From NCBI RefSeq assembly GCF_963678635.1, contig NC_087064.1:26826189-26890188 (forward strand): 64,000 nt of DNA, in the 5' to 3' direction. Below the pieces are notes generated by a model, which was not told the DNA's origin, made no database searches, and worked only from the letters and a program-made list of their open reading frames with translations. Each line of letters opens with the position of its first letter. Position 1 is the first letter of the stretch. The DNA comes from Symsagittifera roscoffensis (taxonomy: Eukaryota; Xenacoelomorpha; Acoela; Convolutidae). The position numbers and the translations under genes were made by a program. This document shows, one piece after another, positions 34,528 through 44,145 of this stretch.

Positions 34528-34735
34528 ATAGCTCAACGCTCAATAAAAAGTAAAAGGACCGGTCCGAACGATTAAATCGCGAAAGATCCATTTTATTAAG
34601 ATCACGAATTGAAATTTTTTTCTTTTTCTGTGAGGGAAGTAGGAACGTTTTTTTATTATTTTTTTATTATTTAAAATTTTGATCCATATAATATAATTTT
34701 GTAAATAATAATATTGTAAATAGAAACAATTGTAA
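34528..34735. other. AT-rich spacer before gag
   Basis: Starts with CAATAAAAAGTAAAAGGACCGGTCC (AATAAA at 34542), which echoes the polyadenylation region of the LTR (TAATAAAAAGTAAGCATACGGACTG), then turns into T- and A-rich sequence. No gene seen. Confidence 0.5.
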
Positions 34736-36218
34736 ATGAAAATCATGAGGCGGAGTAGGGTACCGCCGATAGCAGAAAGAAGAGTTATAGAGTCAAAGAC
34801 AAATCATAACTCGTCGCAACGAAAGGTAACACCGCTTGACCCAAGAATAACAAGAAAGAACTTTTCAGTGAGCATGGTCAACACACGAAGCGCAAAAGAG
34901 AACAAGACGAAAGTGAGCGCTGAGGAGGGACAAACGGAACCTGCCATAGAAATTGGTCTTGAGACACCAGATCAGAGTGTTGATGAGGAGGAGAAGAAGA
35001 CAACGGAGTCGACACCGATGCCGAATGCAGAAGAACAAAAACAAAAGACGATGGAATTCTCGCCGATAGACACTGTGGAGGACACGACGGGCAACACGCC
35101 GGAAACTATAAAGGACGAGTCTCAAACGAAAAGACGTCATTCACAGAGAGGTTCGCAAAGATGGTTGGAATGAAATCAAGAGACATAGTGGAGGACGAAC
35201 CGAAGGCCGAGAAAGACAAAACGTTTGGAACAGTTTGCACGATAACAACAGAAGCCAACCAAGGCGATGATCAGGTCAAACATGGGGCAACAGCTAGTCA
35301 TGGGGCAACAGCTGACCATGAAACAACAACTCCTCTAGAACTGGGCGATTTAATGGCGAAGATAGATCAGATTGACAAAAAACTAAAGTGCAGCGAGGAG
35401 GATCGAGAGGTGATAAGGAAGGAAATAGGATACAACAAAACGAGTACCTGGACAAGTTATTTAACCTGGCAAGGGTGACGGAGGAAAAGCTTCAGCAAAT
35501 GTCAGACAAGGTAGAGGCCACTGACAAAGACCGAGAGAAGAACATCAAAAAAGACATGCAAGAAATGAAGCAACGGTATGACACCGTGAACAGCAAGCTA
35601 GGGAATCTGGAAACGAGGATGGACTCTATGAGCAGAGACCAGGTCCAAACTAGATGCCATCTTGAGAAACTCGATAACACAAGACAATCTGGTAACAAAT
35701 CGAGCACAAGGCAACAGGGTCGATTTCGGGGAACCACAACGCAACAAACGGGAGTCAACACCACTACCACCAACCCGGGATGTAGCAAGCACAGTACCGG
35801 TGGGGCCAAGACAATTATGAAGAGTGGAATCGCAATTACGGCGAGTGGTCCAGGGGATTCCACGACGAACAATAACAAGGGATCGGACGCCATGACGTGG
35901 GCGAGCACCTGGGAAATGATGAACAGGACACTGGAGGCCTTCGCCACGAGGAACACCGACTCGAGCGAAAGAGGAGGTGGCAAATCAAGGAAAACCTTCA
36001 AGAAACCGAAAGAATTTAAAGACGATTCAGGTGGGTGCATCGACACATGGGTAGAAGTCATAAGACTACACCTGGAACAAGACAACCTGAATGACGAGAG
36101 ACAAACCTGCACGGCGATATTGAGCAACCTAGAAGGAACAGCGTTAAAATGTGTAGTTGCGAAGAAGGAGGAGGAATGCGACACTGCGGACAAGATCTTC
36201 GAGATATTGTTGAATTGA
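34736..36218 (+). pseudogene. gag: gag, N-terminal and capsid part (broken)
   Basis: Starts with ATG at 34736. First block 34736-35173 is Glu/Thr/Lys-rich (KKTTESTPMPNAEEQK). It shifts to 35161-35478 (ATG at 35161; MAKIDQIDKKLKCSEEDRE) and again to 35388-36218, a coiled coil (EEKLQQMSDKVEATDKDREK) then a Thr/Asn/Gly-rich linker and the capsid-like part. The latter shows the retrotransposon gag pattern: KKPKEFKDDSGGCIDTWVEV, then LHLEQDNLNDE, then AILSNLEGTALKC. The frame stops at TGA 36216-36218 inside the capsid. Gag forms the virus-like particle that packages element RNA. Order and composition support the call; frame breaks make it non-functional. Confidence 0.75.
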
Positions 36219-37013
36219 TTCGGGTCAGGCATGAAGGGTCACCAAGCGATGATGAGATTTGAAAAGAGGAGGCAAAGGGACGATGAATCAATTGATTGGT
36301 TCCTGGATGATCTTGAGAGCTTTAGGAAGGAACTTTAGCATCGCCTCGAAGTTCATCGATGGGGTAAAAAGTGACAATTTGAGAACAATGTTGGCAACGT
36401 ATTACACACTGTCGAAAGATAATGCACCGACTCCAGAAGAGATGAGACAAAAGTCAAGGGAGTACATGCTGATGAAGCCTAAGAATTACTCGTACTCAGA
36501 GAACAGGAATATGCAAGGGGGGAGTCAACCACAAAGGTCGTCATGGTACAAGCCTAGAGATGACATAGACAAACGTAGATCATGCGCAAATTGCGGGTCA
36601 GCGGATCATCACGTGGCGGATTGCACGACGTACAAGCAGGGCATGAAGAGCCTAGGATATGCACCGGATGAGGAAGATATGAGCCAGATGGAAGAACACG
36701 AGTTCTATAGTGGCTTGATCATCAAAATAGGTGCGAGATGCTTCTTCTGCAATCAAGAGGAGCACTTCAGGATGGACTCTCCATTGTTTTGGGAAGCAGT
36801 CAAGAACCAGAGTCACCCCAAGCACAAGTTGGTGTTGGCGGCGGTGCAGAACCAGAAGAACAGACAAACAGAGTTTGAGACGAAAAATATGGAGGCACTG
36901 AGTGCGGAATTACCGACCAAGACGGTGAAGGCTGTAACGCAAGTCAGCAGTGCCATGGAGGCCAAGGCCATGAATTCTCTGCAGATAAATTATGAGAGAG
37001 CAGCCATTGGATG
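36219..37013 (+). pseudogene. gag: gag, C-terminal part with zinc knuckles
   Basis: After the stop the capsid continues in another frame up to about 36336 (GHQAMMRFEKRRQRDDESID). The frame open from 36259 then takes over and carries two knuckles. The first, CANCGSADHHVADC at about 36589, is a canonical CX2CX4HX4C. The second, at about 36739, reads CFFCNQEEHFRMDS and has lost the last Cys. Such knuckles bind element RNA. From about 36860 the frame passes through a Glu/Lys/Thr-rich linker and, only about 240 bases after the second knuckle, runs into RT motif A. The aspartic protease (no D[TS]G seen) and the N-terminal RT fingers are therefore missing. Confidence 0.75.
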
Positions 37014-37613
37014 CAAAGTTTTTACGACTCTTGATTTAAGTTTGGCCTTTTGACAGGTCCCACTGAGGAAGCAGGACAGGGACAAAACAGGGTTCGCCTG
37101 CGAGCTAGGGCTGTTTCAATGGAAACGGATGCCATTTGGTCTTTGCAATGCCACGGCCACATTTCAACGGTTGATGGCACCGTTGCAATGATGGCAACGA
37201 TTGATAGGTAGAAATACGGCAATTTGGTAATGTGCTACGTGGATGACGTGGTAATAGCGACGCCTACACTGGAAGACCACATCGAGCGACTAGACGAGGT
37301 GTTTGCATGCATGAAGAGGTCAGGACTAAAGTGCAAACCGTCAAATTGCGAGATACTCAAGGACTCGATCAAATACTTGGGAAAGATGGTGGACAGGCAT
37401 GGCATCAGACCAGACCCAGATGCAGTAGAAGCGGTTCTGACTTGGAAATCGCCAAAGTCGGAACATCAATTGATGAGCTTCCTAGGTTTTGCGAACTATT
37501 ACAGGGAGCTCATCAAGGGCTACGCGGAAAAAGTATACCCGATGCAACAACTAATGAGGCACAAAGGCAAGAAGTTCACGTGGAACAACGCGACGGAAGA
37601 GTCATTCCAGTGA
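37014..37613 (+). pseudogene. pol: pol: reverse transcriptase (N-terminally deleted, broken)
   Basis: Motif A FTTLDLSLAF at about 37020, then TGA at 37051-37053 where the family usually has Trp, then QVPLRKQDRDKTGFAC, FQWKRMPFGLCNATATFQRLM (motif B), a frame change near 37190-37220, and motif C CYVDDVVIAT (YVDD at 37236-37247). The thumb/connection follows (LGKMVDRHGIRPDP, FLGFANYYRELIKGY). TGA 37611-37613 also replaces an expected Trp. RT copies element RNA into DNA. Motif order and the LGF.NYYR block are those of Ty3/gypsy. Confidence 0.85.
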
Positions 37614-38114
37614 ATAAAGAAAGAATTGTGCGAGGCACCGGTGCTAGGGATGCCAACGGAAAAAGAAATGTACGTGCTGGACACGGATGCGTCGGTAGTC
37701 GCAATTTCGGGCATTCTCCATCAAGAACAGGAATGGAACGGGAAGACAGTCTTAAGACCAATAGCGTACGGGAGTAAAGTCTTGAGTGATACGGAAATGA
37801 AGTACAGGGCGCCGAAAGCAGAGATGTTCGCGGTGGTTACCTTTGTCGAAAAATATAGAGCATACCTAGGCAGGGAGCCGTTCAAGCTGCGAGTCGACAA
37901 CAGGGCACTCAGCTGGCTGAAAACGTATTCAATGGACCAGAGCTACATTGGAAGGTGGATAGTTCGCCTGGACGGATACAACATGATAATTGAGCATAGG
38001 ACAAGAGACAAACATCAAAATGCCGATAGCTTGAGTAAGAAGACGGAACAGAGGGAGGCGGATAGGCCAGAAATCAAAGATGGCTTCTCCTTCATGGATA
38101 AGGAAAAAATATGA
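37614..38114 (+). pseudogene. pol: pol: RNase H
   Basis: In frame with RT after one TGA. DTDAS at 37680 carries the first catalytic Asp, followed by GILHQEQEW. Then KAEMFAVVTFVEKYRAYLG (Glu of the active site) and FKLRVDNRALSWL (second Asp), ending in HQNADSLSK, the usual gypsy end block. It degrades RNA in RNA-DNA hybrids. Ends at TGA 38112-38114. Confidence 0.85.
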
Positions 38115-39105
38115 TAGTCTTCCACTCACGAGATGGCACGACAAGTCAGGCAAAACCTATAGAAGATCACCCCGAATTACCAAAGGAGCCTCCAGAGAAA
38201 ACAATCTTGAAGAAGACCCGAGGGATGCCGATAGGAATAATGCTCAAGTCAAAAATTGTGAGGGAGACGCTCAAGGCAAAAGGCTATGATCTCATCCCGG
38301 TAGAAACGGGAGATGCACAGATAGATGAAGACTTGATGAGATTACTGGAGAAACTGGCAGACGATAAACCCGTGATCAAAGAAAAGAGTACGGAGGAACC
38401 GGAAGTCACGATATTGAGAAGGAATGAAACGGGTGGTGGCGAGGACTCCTTAAAAGAAAAATCTGACGGGAAAGAAGTCGTGCAGTCATTGGCTGATAAA
38501 ATCCTTGATGACATACTTGAGCGGACTCGGGTTAGGAAGAGGAAAGTGGCATTTAAGGAGGAGGCTGAAACCTTGTACTAGGACAAGAGACCGGGAAGTG
38601 GCCCACAGTGGAAGAAGATGCTGGAGAAGAAAAATTGTCCGGGGAGTGTGAAGATTGGGATGACGATTCGGAGAACAACAGCGATGAAAAGATAGTCTAT
38701 GCATGATACTGGCGGAAGAGAAGATGAGACACCGCGACAGGGAGCTACAGACGGATCCCTCCTCAGGAACGTACAACTTGGATCAGCAGGAAGTGCGAGG
38801 AGGTGAAGAACTTGAGAAAATTGCAGTGTCGAGGAAACGACTTAGGGAGCTATCGTGCAACTCAAATGTCAGAACAAATCTGGTGCCAGAAGATGACAGG
38901 AAGATCATGAGGAGAATAGTATGCGTAAAGCTGAAGGATGACATCTACAACCCAAGAAATGAATGGTCAGATAATGGCACTAAAAGAACACGTCAAGGCG
39001 AGATATAGGCTGTCGGATCTAAAACGGGCCCAAAAGAATGACAAGATGACAAGTAACTTCTCCAAATGGATCCGGACGGGGTCCAAAGAGAAGGGGAACC
39101 TGGAA
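38115..39105 (+). pseudogene. pol: linker between RNase H and integrase
   Basis: Frames 38111-38581 and 38703-39008 are Glu/Lys-rich without a recognised domain (ERTRVRKRKVAFKEEAE). Long acidic linkers occur in some gypsy pol proteins. Stops at 38579 and 39006 and frame changes break it. No catalytic motif seen. Confidence 0.5.
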
Positions 39106-40574
39106 GAAGACAGCTACAAGATCTTGAGCAATTTCTACAAAGACAGAAAAGATTTTCTCTATCACACAGCTGATGGGGTGGTAGCATTCAAGAGAAAAGA
39201 TGAGGAGAAGATATTACACAAGCATAACCTCATCATACTGCCCAGTTGTATGAGACTGAATTGTTATTCAGATCGCATGATCAAATGGGGCACCAGGGGA
39301 TAGACAAGGTGCAACAAAGAATACTTCACAGGTTTGACTGGCCAGGATTAAGGAAGGCTTGCGAGAGATGGGTGAATGCATGCCTGGCATGCCTGCAAGT
39401 GAAAGACCCAAGGAAGATGAAGTTCCCACTCAAGTCCAATTAAAGCTCGGAATTTAACGAGGTTGTGCAGATAGACCATCAAAAGATCTGTATGACAGAT
39501 TCGGGATACAACCAGATACTGGTCATAATGGATCATTTCACAAAGTTGGCAGAAGCGGTGCCGTGTCAGACAGTCTCGGCAGAGGAGACTTGTGACCACC
39601 TGATAACACAATGGATATCATGGTATGGTTGTACCATGACATTTCAGTCGGACAACGGCAAAGCCTTCGTGGGGGACCTGACGAAAGAATTAATGAAGAG
39701 GTCACACATTGCTCAAGCGCACTGAACGACCTACCATCCCCAGACCAACGGGTTAGTGGAGAGACAGAATAGAACATTGGTGAACATGCTGAGGGTATAC
39801 TGCTCAAGAAATATGACCGACTGGGATAAATATCTGCCGCAAGTGGTAGGGGCATACAACAGAACGCAACACTCAACAATAGGAATCAGTCCCTTCATGA
39901 TGTTGACGGGCAGGGAAAGAGCGATGCCTCTAACATTCTTTTACCCAGAATACGAAGGGGAAAAGACATCACCTCAAGCTTATGTGAAAGAACTGGTTAA
40001 GAGACAGCAGGAACTAAACGAGCTCTGCAGGAGGAACACAGCGCAGGCACAAATGAGACAGCGGAAGAAATACGATGAGAAAAAACTGCAAGCGAAACCA
40101 TATGCAGTGGGCCAATACGTATGGGTCTTCCAGAATGGGTCTTCCAAAGGGACAAAGAAACTACTTAAGAAATGGAGAGGACCGTTCATGATAACGGAAG
40201 TGCACCAGCAAGGACGGTTCTACCGCTTGAGTACGGGGCGTGCAGCGCATTATGAAAACTTGAAACCTCATGTCCCATCCCCAGAAGACTGGTGCGTACC
40301 ACAGAATATGGAGGGACTCGAGTACCTATTGGCGGAGCCAGCTTGCAAGGTCAACGAAAAGGGCACCAGAGAGAAAAATGATGGCGACGAGGAATTGAGT
40401 TCTGATGATAATGAAAAGATAGAAGCGGACTCAGAGGCGGAATCCTTTGTGGAAGAAGACTGGAACGATCCGGAGCAGGACGAGGTGCCAAAATGGACGG
40501 AACCAGACTTGCCGATAAGAGCAGGAACCAGGAGTGGTAATCGCAAACGGCCAGGTATGAGGTACAATAGGTAA
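39106..40574 (+). pseudogene. pol: pol: integrase with C-terminal GPY/F-type module
   Basis: The zinc-binding part reads SHDQMGHQG (His 39276 and 39291) and ACLACLQV, an HHCC domain, after a frame change near 39250. The catalytic core shows QIDHQ (first Asp), FQSDNGKAF (second Asp), and NGLVERQNRT (Glu), with 35 positions between second Asp and Glu, matching the D,D(35)E rule. From 39246 all lies in one frame, broken only by TAA 39441-39443 and TGA 39723-39725 (Arg expected). The C-terminal part has KKWRGPFMITEV, the GPY/F module of gypsy integrases, then an acidic tail. It inserts element DNA. Confidence 0.85.
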
Positions 40575-40587
40575 CGGGGATGACTTT

Positions 40588-41520
40588 TTGATTGATAAGA
40601 TACAGCCTGATGAATTATGCAAAGAGCCACAGGAAGACTACTCCACACCGGAACAAGAGACGGATCTGGAACAGAGCGAGATAGAGAGGAGGGAAAATAC
40701 AAACCTGAGAAAACTAGAGTGGATGCGTGATGTCAAGAGCAAAGGAGATGAAGAGCAAAGCATCCATCAGGTCGACGGGTCAGCAGAACAACAGGTGATA
40801 ACAGAAGATCCCCTCTTCGGTTGGACACCAACCGACAGGCCGCTCGAGATACCGCCAGATAAGTTAGAACCAGCATTATCGACGGGGACGTCGATAAATA
40901 TTTTTGTCCGGGGAGTGGGAGTAGGACTTACCTACACCGAAAATTTGATGATAAAGAAACTCAGAGAAGTGAGAGAGACCAGTGGGCTAGAACTGGACGA
41001 GGAAGAGGCCGAGCCTACCATAGGACGAAACTTCAAAACAAAATTTGAAATACCCAATGAATACTCGGAGAACATCCTGATAACGGACAGCGACTTCATC
41101 TTGTCAGATAGGACCAGCGCGATCTGTATAACGGCGGACATGAGCTTCAAATCAAGACTAGAGGCCGATTTCAAGAGAGAGTATCAGAACTTGGAGTTTC
41201 TATTCAGGCAGAGACCGGGGCTGGGACGAATGGCTGCGCTTCCCCCATCAGTCTCACAAGTTCCGGGGAAGTACTTGTGCTTTCTGGTAACGAGGGTCAA
41301 TGAAAGGAACACAATAGACCCTGAGCACGTGATGCCGGCACTAACAAGGCTGCGAGACTTCATGGTCGAAAGAGGAATAATGGAGGTCTCGATGCCGGTC
41401 TATGACCTGAACAGGGGCAAGTTAAGCCCAAGGGAACTGTACGCTATCCTACACGTGGTCTTCGCAGAAACAGAAATAATGGTACACCTACACAAGAAAT
41501 ACTACTTGAGCATCGCCTGA
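40588..41520 (+). CDS. Macro-domain ORF (OARD1/POA1-like) in the retrotransposon
   Basis: Intact frame of 310 codons. The first codon of the open stretch is TTG and the first ATG is at 40723. It lies 13 bases after the pol stop in another frame. Residues 1-130 are acidic and unrecognised. Residues 165-310 follow the strand order of macro domains of the OARD1/POA1 type: DFILSDRTSAICITADMSF (usual pattern D-F.....AHC.SAD), then DFKREYQNLEFLF, GKYLCFLVTR (YxFyLVTK in the family), MPALTRLRDFMVERGI, EVSMPVYD (usual P.IGCG), LSPRELYAIL, and FAETEIMVHLHKKYY. Family members bind or remove ADP-ribose. Here the glycine loops and the His of the first loop are changed, so binding or enzyme activity is uncertain. 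It is absent from the array units. Confidence 0.6.
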   Translation: MIDKIQPDELCKEPQEDYSTPEQETDLEQSEIERRENTNLRKLEWMRDVKSKGDEEQSIHQVDGSAEQQVITEDPLFGWTPTDRPLEIPPDKLEPALSTGTSINIFVRGVGVGLTYTENLMIKKLREVRETSGLELDEEEAEPTIGRNFKTKFEIPNEYSENILITDSDFILSDRTSAICITADMSFKSRLEADFKREYQNLEFLFRQRPGLGRMAALPPSVSQVPGKYLCFLVTRVNERNTIDPEHVMPALTRLRDFMVERGIMEVSMPVYDLNRGKLSPRELYAILHVVFAETEIMVHLHKKYYLSIA

Positions 41521-42033
41521 GCTGCGGGTGGACAAGGGAGGTCTTGAGTTAGGGGTACATGGGGATCTAGAGTAGGGGTACATAGGGATCTCGGAGCAGG
41601 TAGATGGATTTTAACGTAATTGGCATGACAATTATAATTTAAAGAGTGACGGTGCTAAAACATTAAATGAATCTGCATGCTCTTAAAAAACTTCCAATTG
41701 AACTATTTTAGTAACACAAATGGAGAGATAATGTTTTAACCACAATAATGGGGGGTTTAGGTTAGGAACATAACACCTTAGTCTAAAAAGTGGATTTGTT
41801 TTTTTCAGATTGATGTGTTAAATCGAGTTGACGACCTAGACACACTCATTTGAAAAAGAAAAGAAGGTCTTGAACAAAGTTCACGATCAGCAACAATCGA
41901 AAGAGATATTTCTCGATAACTCAAGTTGGTTGGTACGGTAAAACTCAAGTTGGTTGGTAAGGCAAATCTCAAGTTGGTTCACAAGGTAATTCTCGAGTTG
42001 GGTAACACGTGAGATAATCTAAAGATTGTGACA
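41521..42033 (+). promoter_or_regulatory. Spacer between macro ORF and ORF1 with a splice acceptor and short repeats
   Basis: No gene in it. Contents: two copies of TAGGGGTACAT(G/A)GGGATCT (41551-41591); a strong acceptor-like TTTGTTTTTTTCAG ending at 41808; and four tandem copies of about 24 bases built on (A/T)CTCAAGTTGGTTGGTA (41918-42009) just before ORF1. The acceptor upstream of the ORF1 ATG fits production of a spliced mRNA from the LTR donor. Confidence 0.5.
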
Positions 42034-44145
42034 ATGGCAGATCGCTTTGGGAAATCTATGCCTGCGGCACCCAAGAGACCCACGCTGTACAAACGCTTGA
42101 GGGATCTGGACTACACCCAGATCGATGAGAGGATGGCGGTGATGTTGAATGCCATCCTGCAGTTAGAGGCGCAGGGGGAATGCAGAGAATCAGCGACAGA
42201 AGCTGTTTTGATGGTTGGCTACACGACGGAAGGGATATCCAATCAAGAACAGACCAGATGGTTGTCCTGGAATGTGGACGGAGGCGTGAGAGGGTTCGAC
42301 CTGGCGAGGAATCCCGGCCTGAATAACAACACAGAATATGGTGCGGGAGAATTTCCACTTCCCGCCAGACCGCCTGCAGGGCTCGCGGCTCAATCCACGA
42401 GCAGGCCGTCGTCCATGATACGGTCTCAACAGACAGAGGAGGCATACCCGGACCTCAGCAGCCTGAAGAGGGAACTAGAGAGGACAGAGAGGGAGAGGGA
42501 CAAGGCAAACCTCGACAGGGATAGCGCGAAGCTTGAGAGGGACCAGGCAAACCTGGGAAGAGAACAGGCGGTCCTCGAGAGAGATCAGGCGTGGAGTGAT
42601 CTCAGCATGCTCAGGGCGGAGTACCTGCAAGAGCAGAGGGTCCGAGAAAACGAGGCGAACTGCGAGCAGCTGAAGTCGGAAATGGAGAAGCTCCAGAGAA
42701 GACAACGAGAGCGTGCAAGACAGAAAGAAAAAAGGACAGGAGCAAGAGAGCCAGCCACCACAGCATCGAGACCTGAATCGCGAATGGAGGTGGATGAGGC
42801 TCCTAGGCCCAGCGGCCGTTTTAACTTAGACCGGGCGGCCCAGGAGCACATGAATGAGGGCCTAGAGGGGTGGATACCACCCGAGCCGTTACTCAATGTG
42901 CATAGCCTGGATACGCAATCGGTGCGGCCCTTGATGGAGGTCAAGCTCCCAGGTTATACCCCCAGTTCAACCACAAGCGCTAGCCAAGCTGGGTCGGGTT
43001 CATCACGTCTCAAGGCACTACAAGAGAGGATGCAGTCGAGAGCCCGTGACGATTCAGTGAAAGAAGGGCGACATCGTACTTGGAGAGACCATCCAGTTAG
43101 GAAAGTGACAATCGCGAGTTATAAGAAGAATAAAGATGGCGGATACCACAGGCACAAGCGGATAGATTGGGTGGCAGCGCAGCGGGCCAGGAGGGACTGC
43201 TTCCATGATGCGTCCTGGGCTGAATATTTCACTCAACCCAGGATACCGGATGGTGCAGTTCACCTGATCATAGGGGACAGCTTGATACGGGTGCTGACGC
43301 GGGTCCAGTCATACTGGCAGGTTGGGGTCTTGAGCTTTTCTGGAGCGGCGACACCGCAGATGTTGGCGTCCCTGGAGATGTTGGATATGGTCAAGATGTA
43401 TACGGTCACTCTGATGATGGGGACCAATGATGTGTCTAGAGGGGAATCTAGGAAGGTAATGAAGTTACAAGAGAAGATGATTTGTATCCTTCAAGAGCTG
43501 AGGATTTGGTTTGATCCCACAATACTCACTATCGGTACGGTCCCATACAACATGATGTTTGATCAGCATGCGATGGAAATGAATGAGAAGGTGCGAAATA
43601 TTAATGGGGAAATCAGGCAGATTCAGCAGAGAAGCGTGCTCCCCGTGAGGTTGCTGGACGTGGCCGACCTGATGGAACAATCCCTCCCGCGTGATGCATC
43701 CTCGTATGGCATTCACTTCGACGCGCCCAACGGAACGAAATGGCTAAATGATGTCTTCCAGAGACACATAAACCAGCTAGAGTCGGACCTGATAGAAATG
43801 GCCCAGTTCCACTTGGGTCCACCCCCGATCCCTCCTTTCGATGTCCCTATTTCCCTATCTAGCCGTCTGGGAGCGAGAGCTGGTTCGAGAGATAGTTCGA
43901 GGATTAGCCGGACCAGGCAACCAGGGTCCACACCGGTGGAGGCTAAGGAGGCGGAGTCTTCTACGCCCCAGAGTACGCTGGTCTCATCGGTAGTGGTGCT
44001 GGACGACAAGAGGATGAAGAGGACAAAAGAGGCGATCAAGACGCGATATTCGGAGAGGACAAAAGAGTTGCATCTGGAGGATTTGGAGTGCAGAGAGGAG
44101 TTAGCGGATCTAGCGGACTCAAGGATGTGTCACACGAGGACTTGA
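42034..44145 (+). CDS. ORF1: coiled coil plus SGNH/GDSL hydrolase-like protein, intact
   Basis: The longest intact gene in the window. The frame is open from GTG 42028, but ATG 42034 (MADRFGKSMPAAPKRP) is the sensible start. Order: an N-terminal part seen in the array chimeras (LSWNVDGG..PLPARPPAGL, to about residue 120); a coiled coil built on repeated ERDxANL/ERDQA units (about 145-245); a basic linker; the SGNH domain from about 395. Blocks: LIIGDSLIRVL (about 414), MMGTNDVSRG (about 463), GIHFDAPNG (about 559). The position giving Asp in the array copies (DGIHFD) is Tyr here (YGIHFD), so the catalytic Asp may be lost. A Pro/Ser-rich tail and a charged helix follow. The SGNH fold is typical of esterases; CR1/L2 non-LTR elements carry an esterase in their ORF1, a precedent for such a domain in a retroelement. 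Substrate unknown. Confidence 0.75.
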   Translation: MADRFGKSMPAAPKRPTLYKRLRDLDYTQIDERMAVMLNAILQLEAQGECRESATEAVLMVGYTTEGISNQEQTRWLSWNVDGGVRGFDLARNPGLNNNTEYGAGEFPLPARPPAGLAAQSTSRPSSMIRSQQTEEAYPDLSSLKRELERTERERDKANLDRDSAKLERDQANLGREQAVLERDQAWSDLSMLRAEYLQEQRVRENEANCEQLKSEMEKLQRRQRERARQKEKRTGAREPATTASRPESRMEVDEAPRPSGRFNLDRAAQEHMNEGLEGWIPPEPLLNVHSLDTQSVRPLMEVKLPGYTPSSTTSASQAGSGSSRLKALQERMQSRARDDSVKEGRHRTWRDHPVRKVTIASYKKNKDGGYHRHKRIDWVAAQRARRDCFHDASWAEYFTQPRIPDGAVHLIIGDSLIRVLTRVQSYWQVGVLSFSGAATPQMLASLEMLDMVKMYTVTLMMGTNDVSRGESRKVMKLQEKMICILQELRIWFDPTILTIGTVPYNMMFDQHAMEMNEKVRNINGEIRQIQQRSVLPVRLLDVADLMEQSLPRDASSYGIHFDAPNGTKWLNDVFQRHINQLESDLIEMAQFHLGPPPIPPFDVPISLSSRLGARAGSRDSSRISRTRQPGSTPVEAKEAESSTPQSTLVSSVVVLDDKRMKRTKEAIKTRYSERTKELHLEDLECREELADLADSRMCHTRT

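Noticed and set aside
33911-34553. Long overlapping frames on both strands (LGQSWDS- and PKTAVPRL-like translations)
   Set aside because: They are translations of the minisatellite, whose unit has no stop in several frames; no gene-like composition outside the repeat.
40575-41520. Envelope gene after pol
   Set aside because: No signal peptide, transmembrane segment or cleavage motif; the frame fits a macro domain instead.
33649-42033. gag-pol as a separate gypsy element inserted into the ORF1-ORF6 element
   Set aside because: I found no second pair of LTR-like repeats between 33649-34735 and 41521-42033, and LTR5 and LTR6 pair by shared variants. Not fully excluded without a search.
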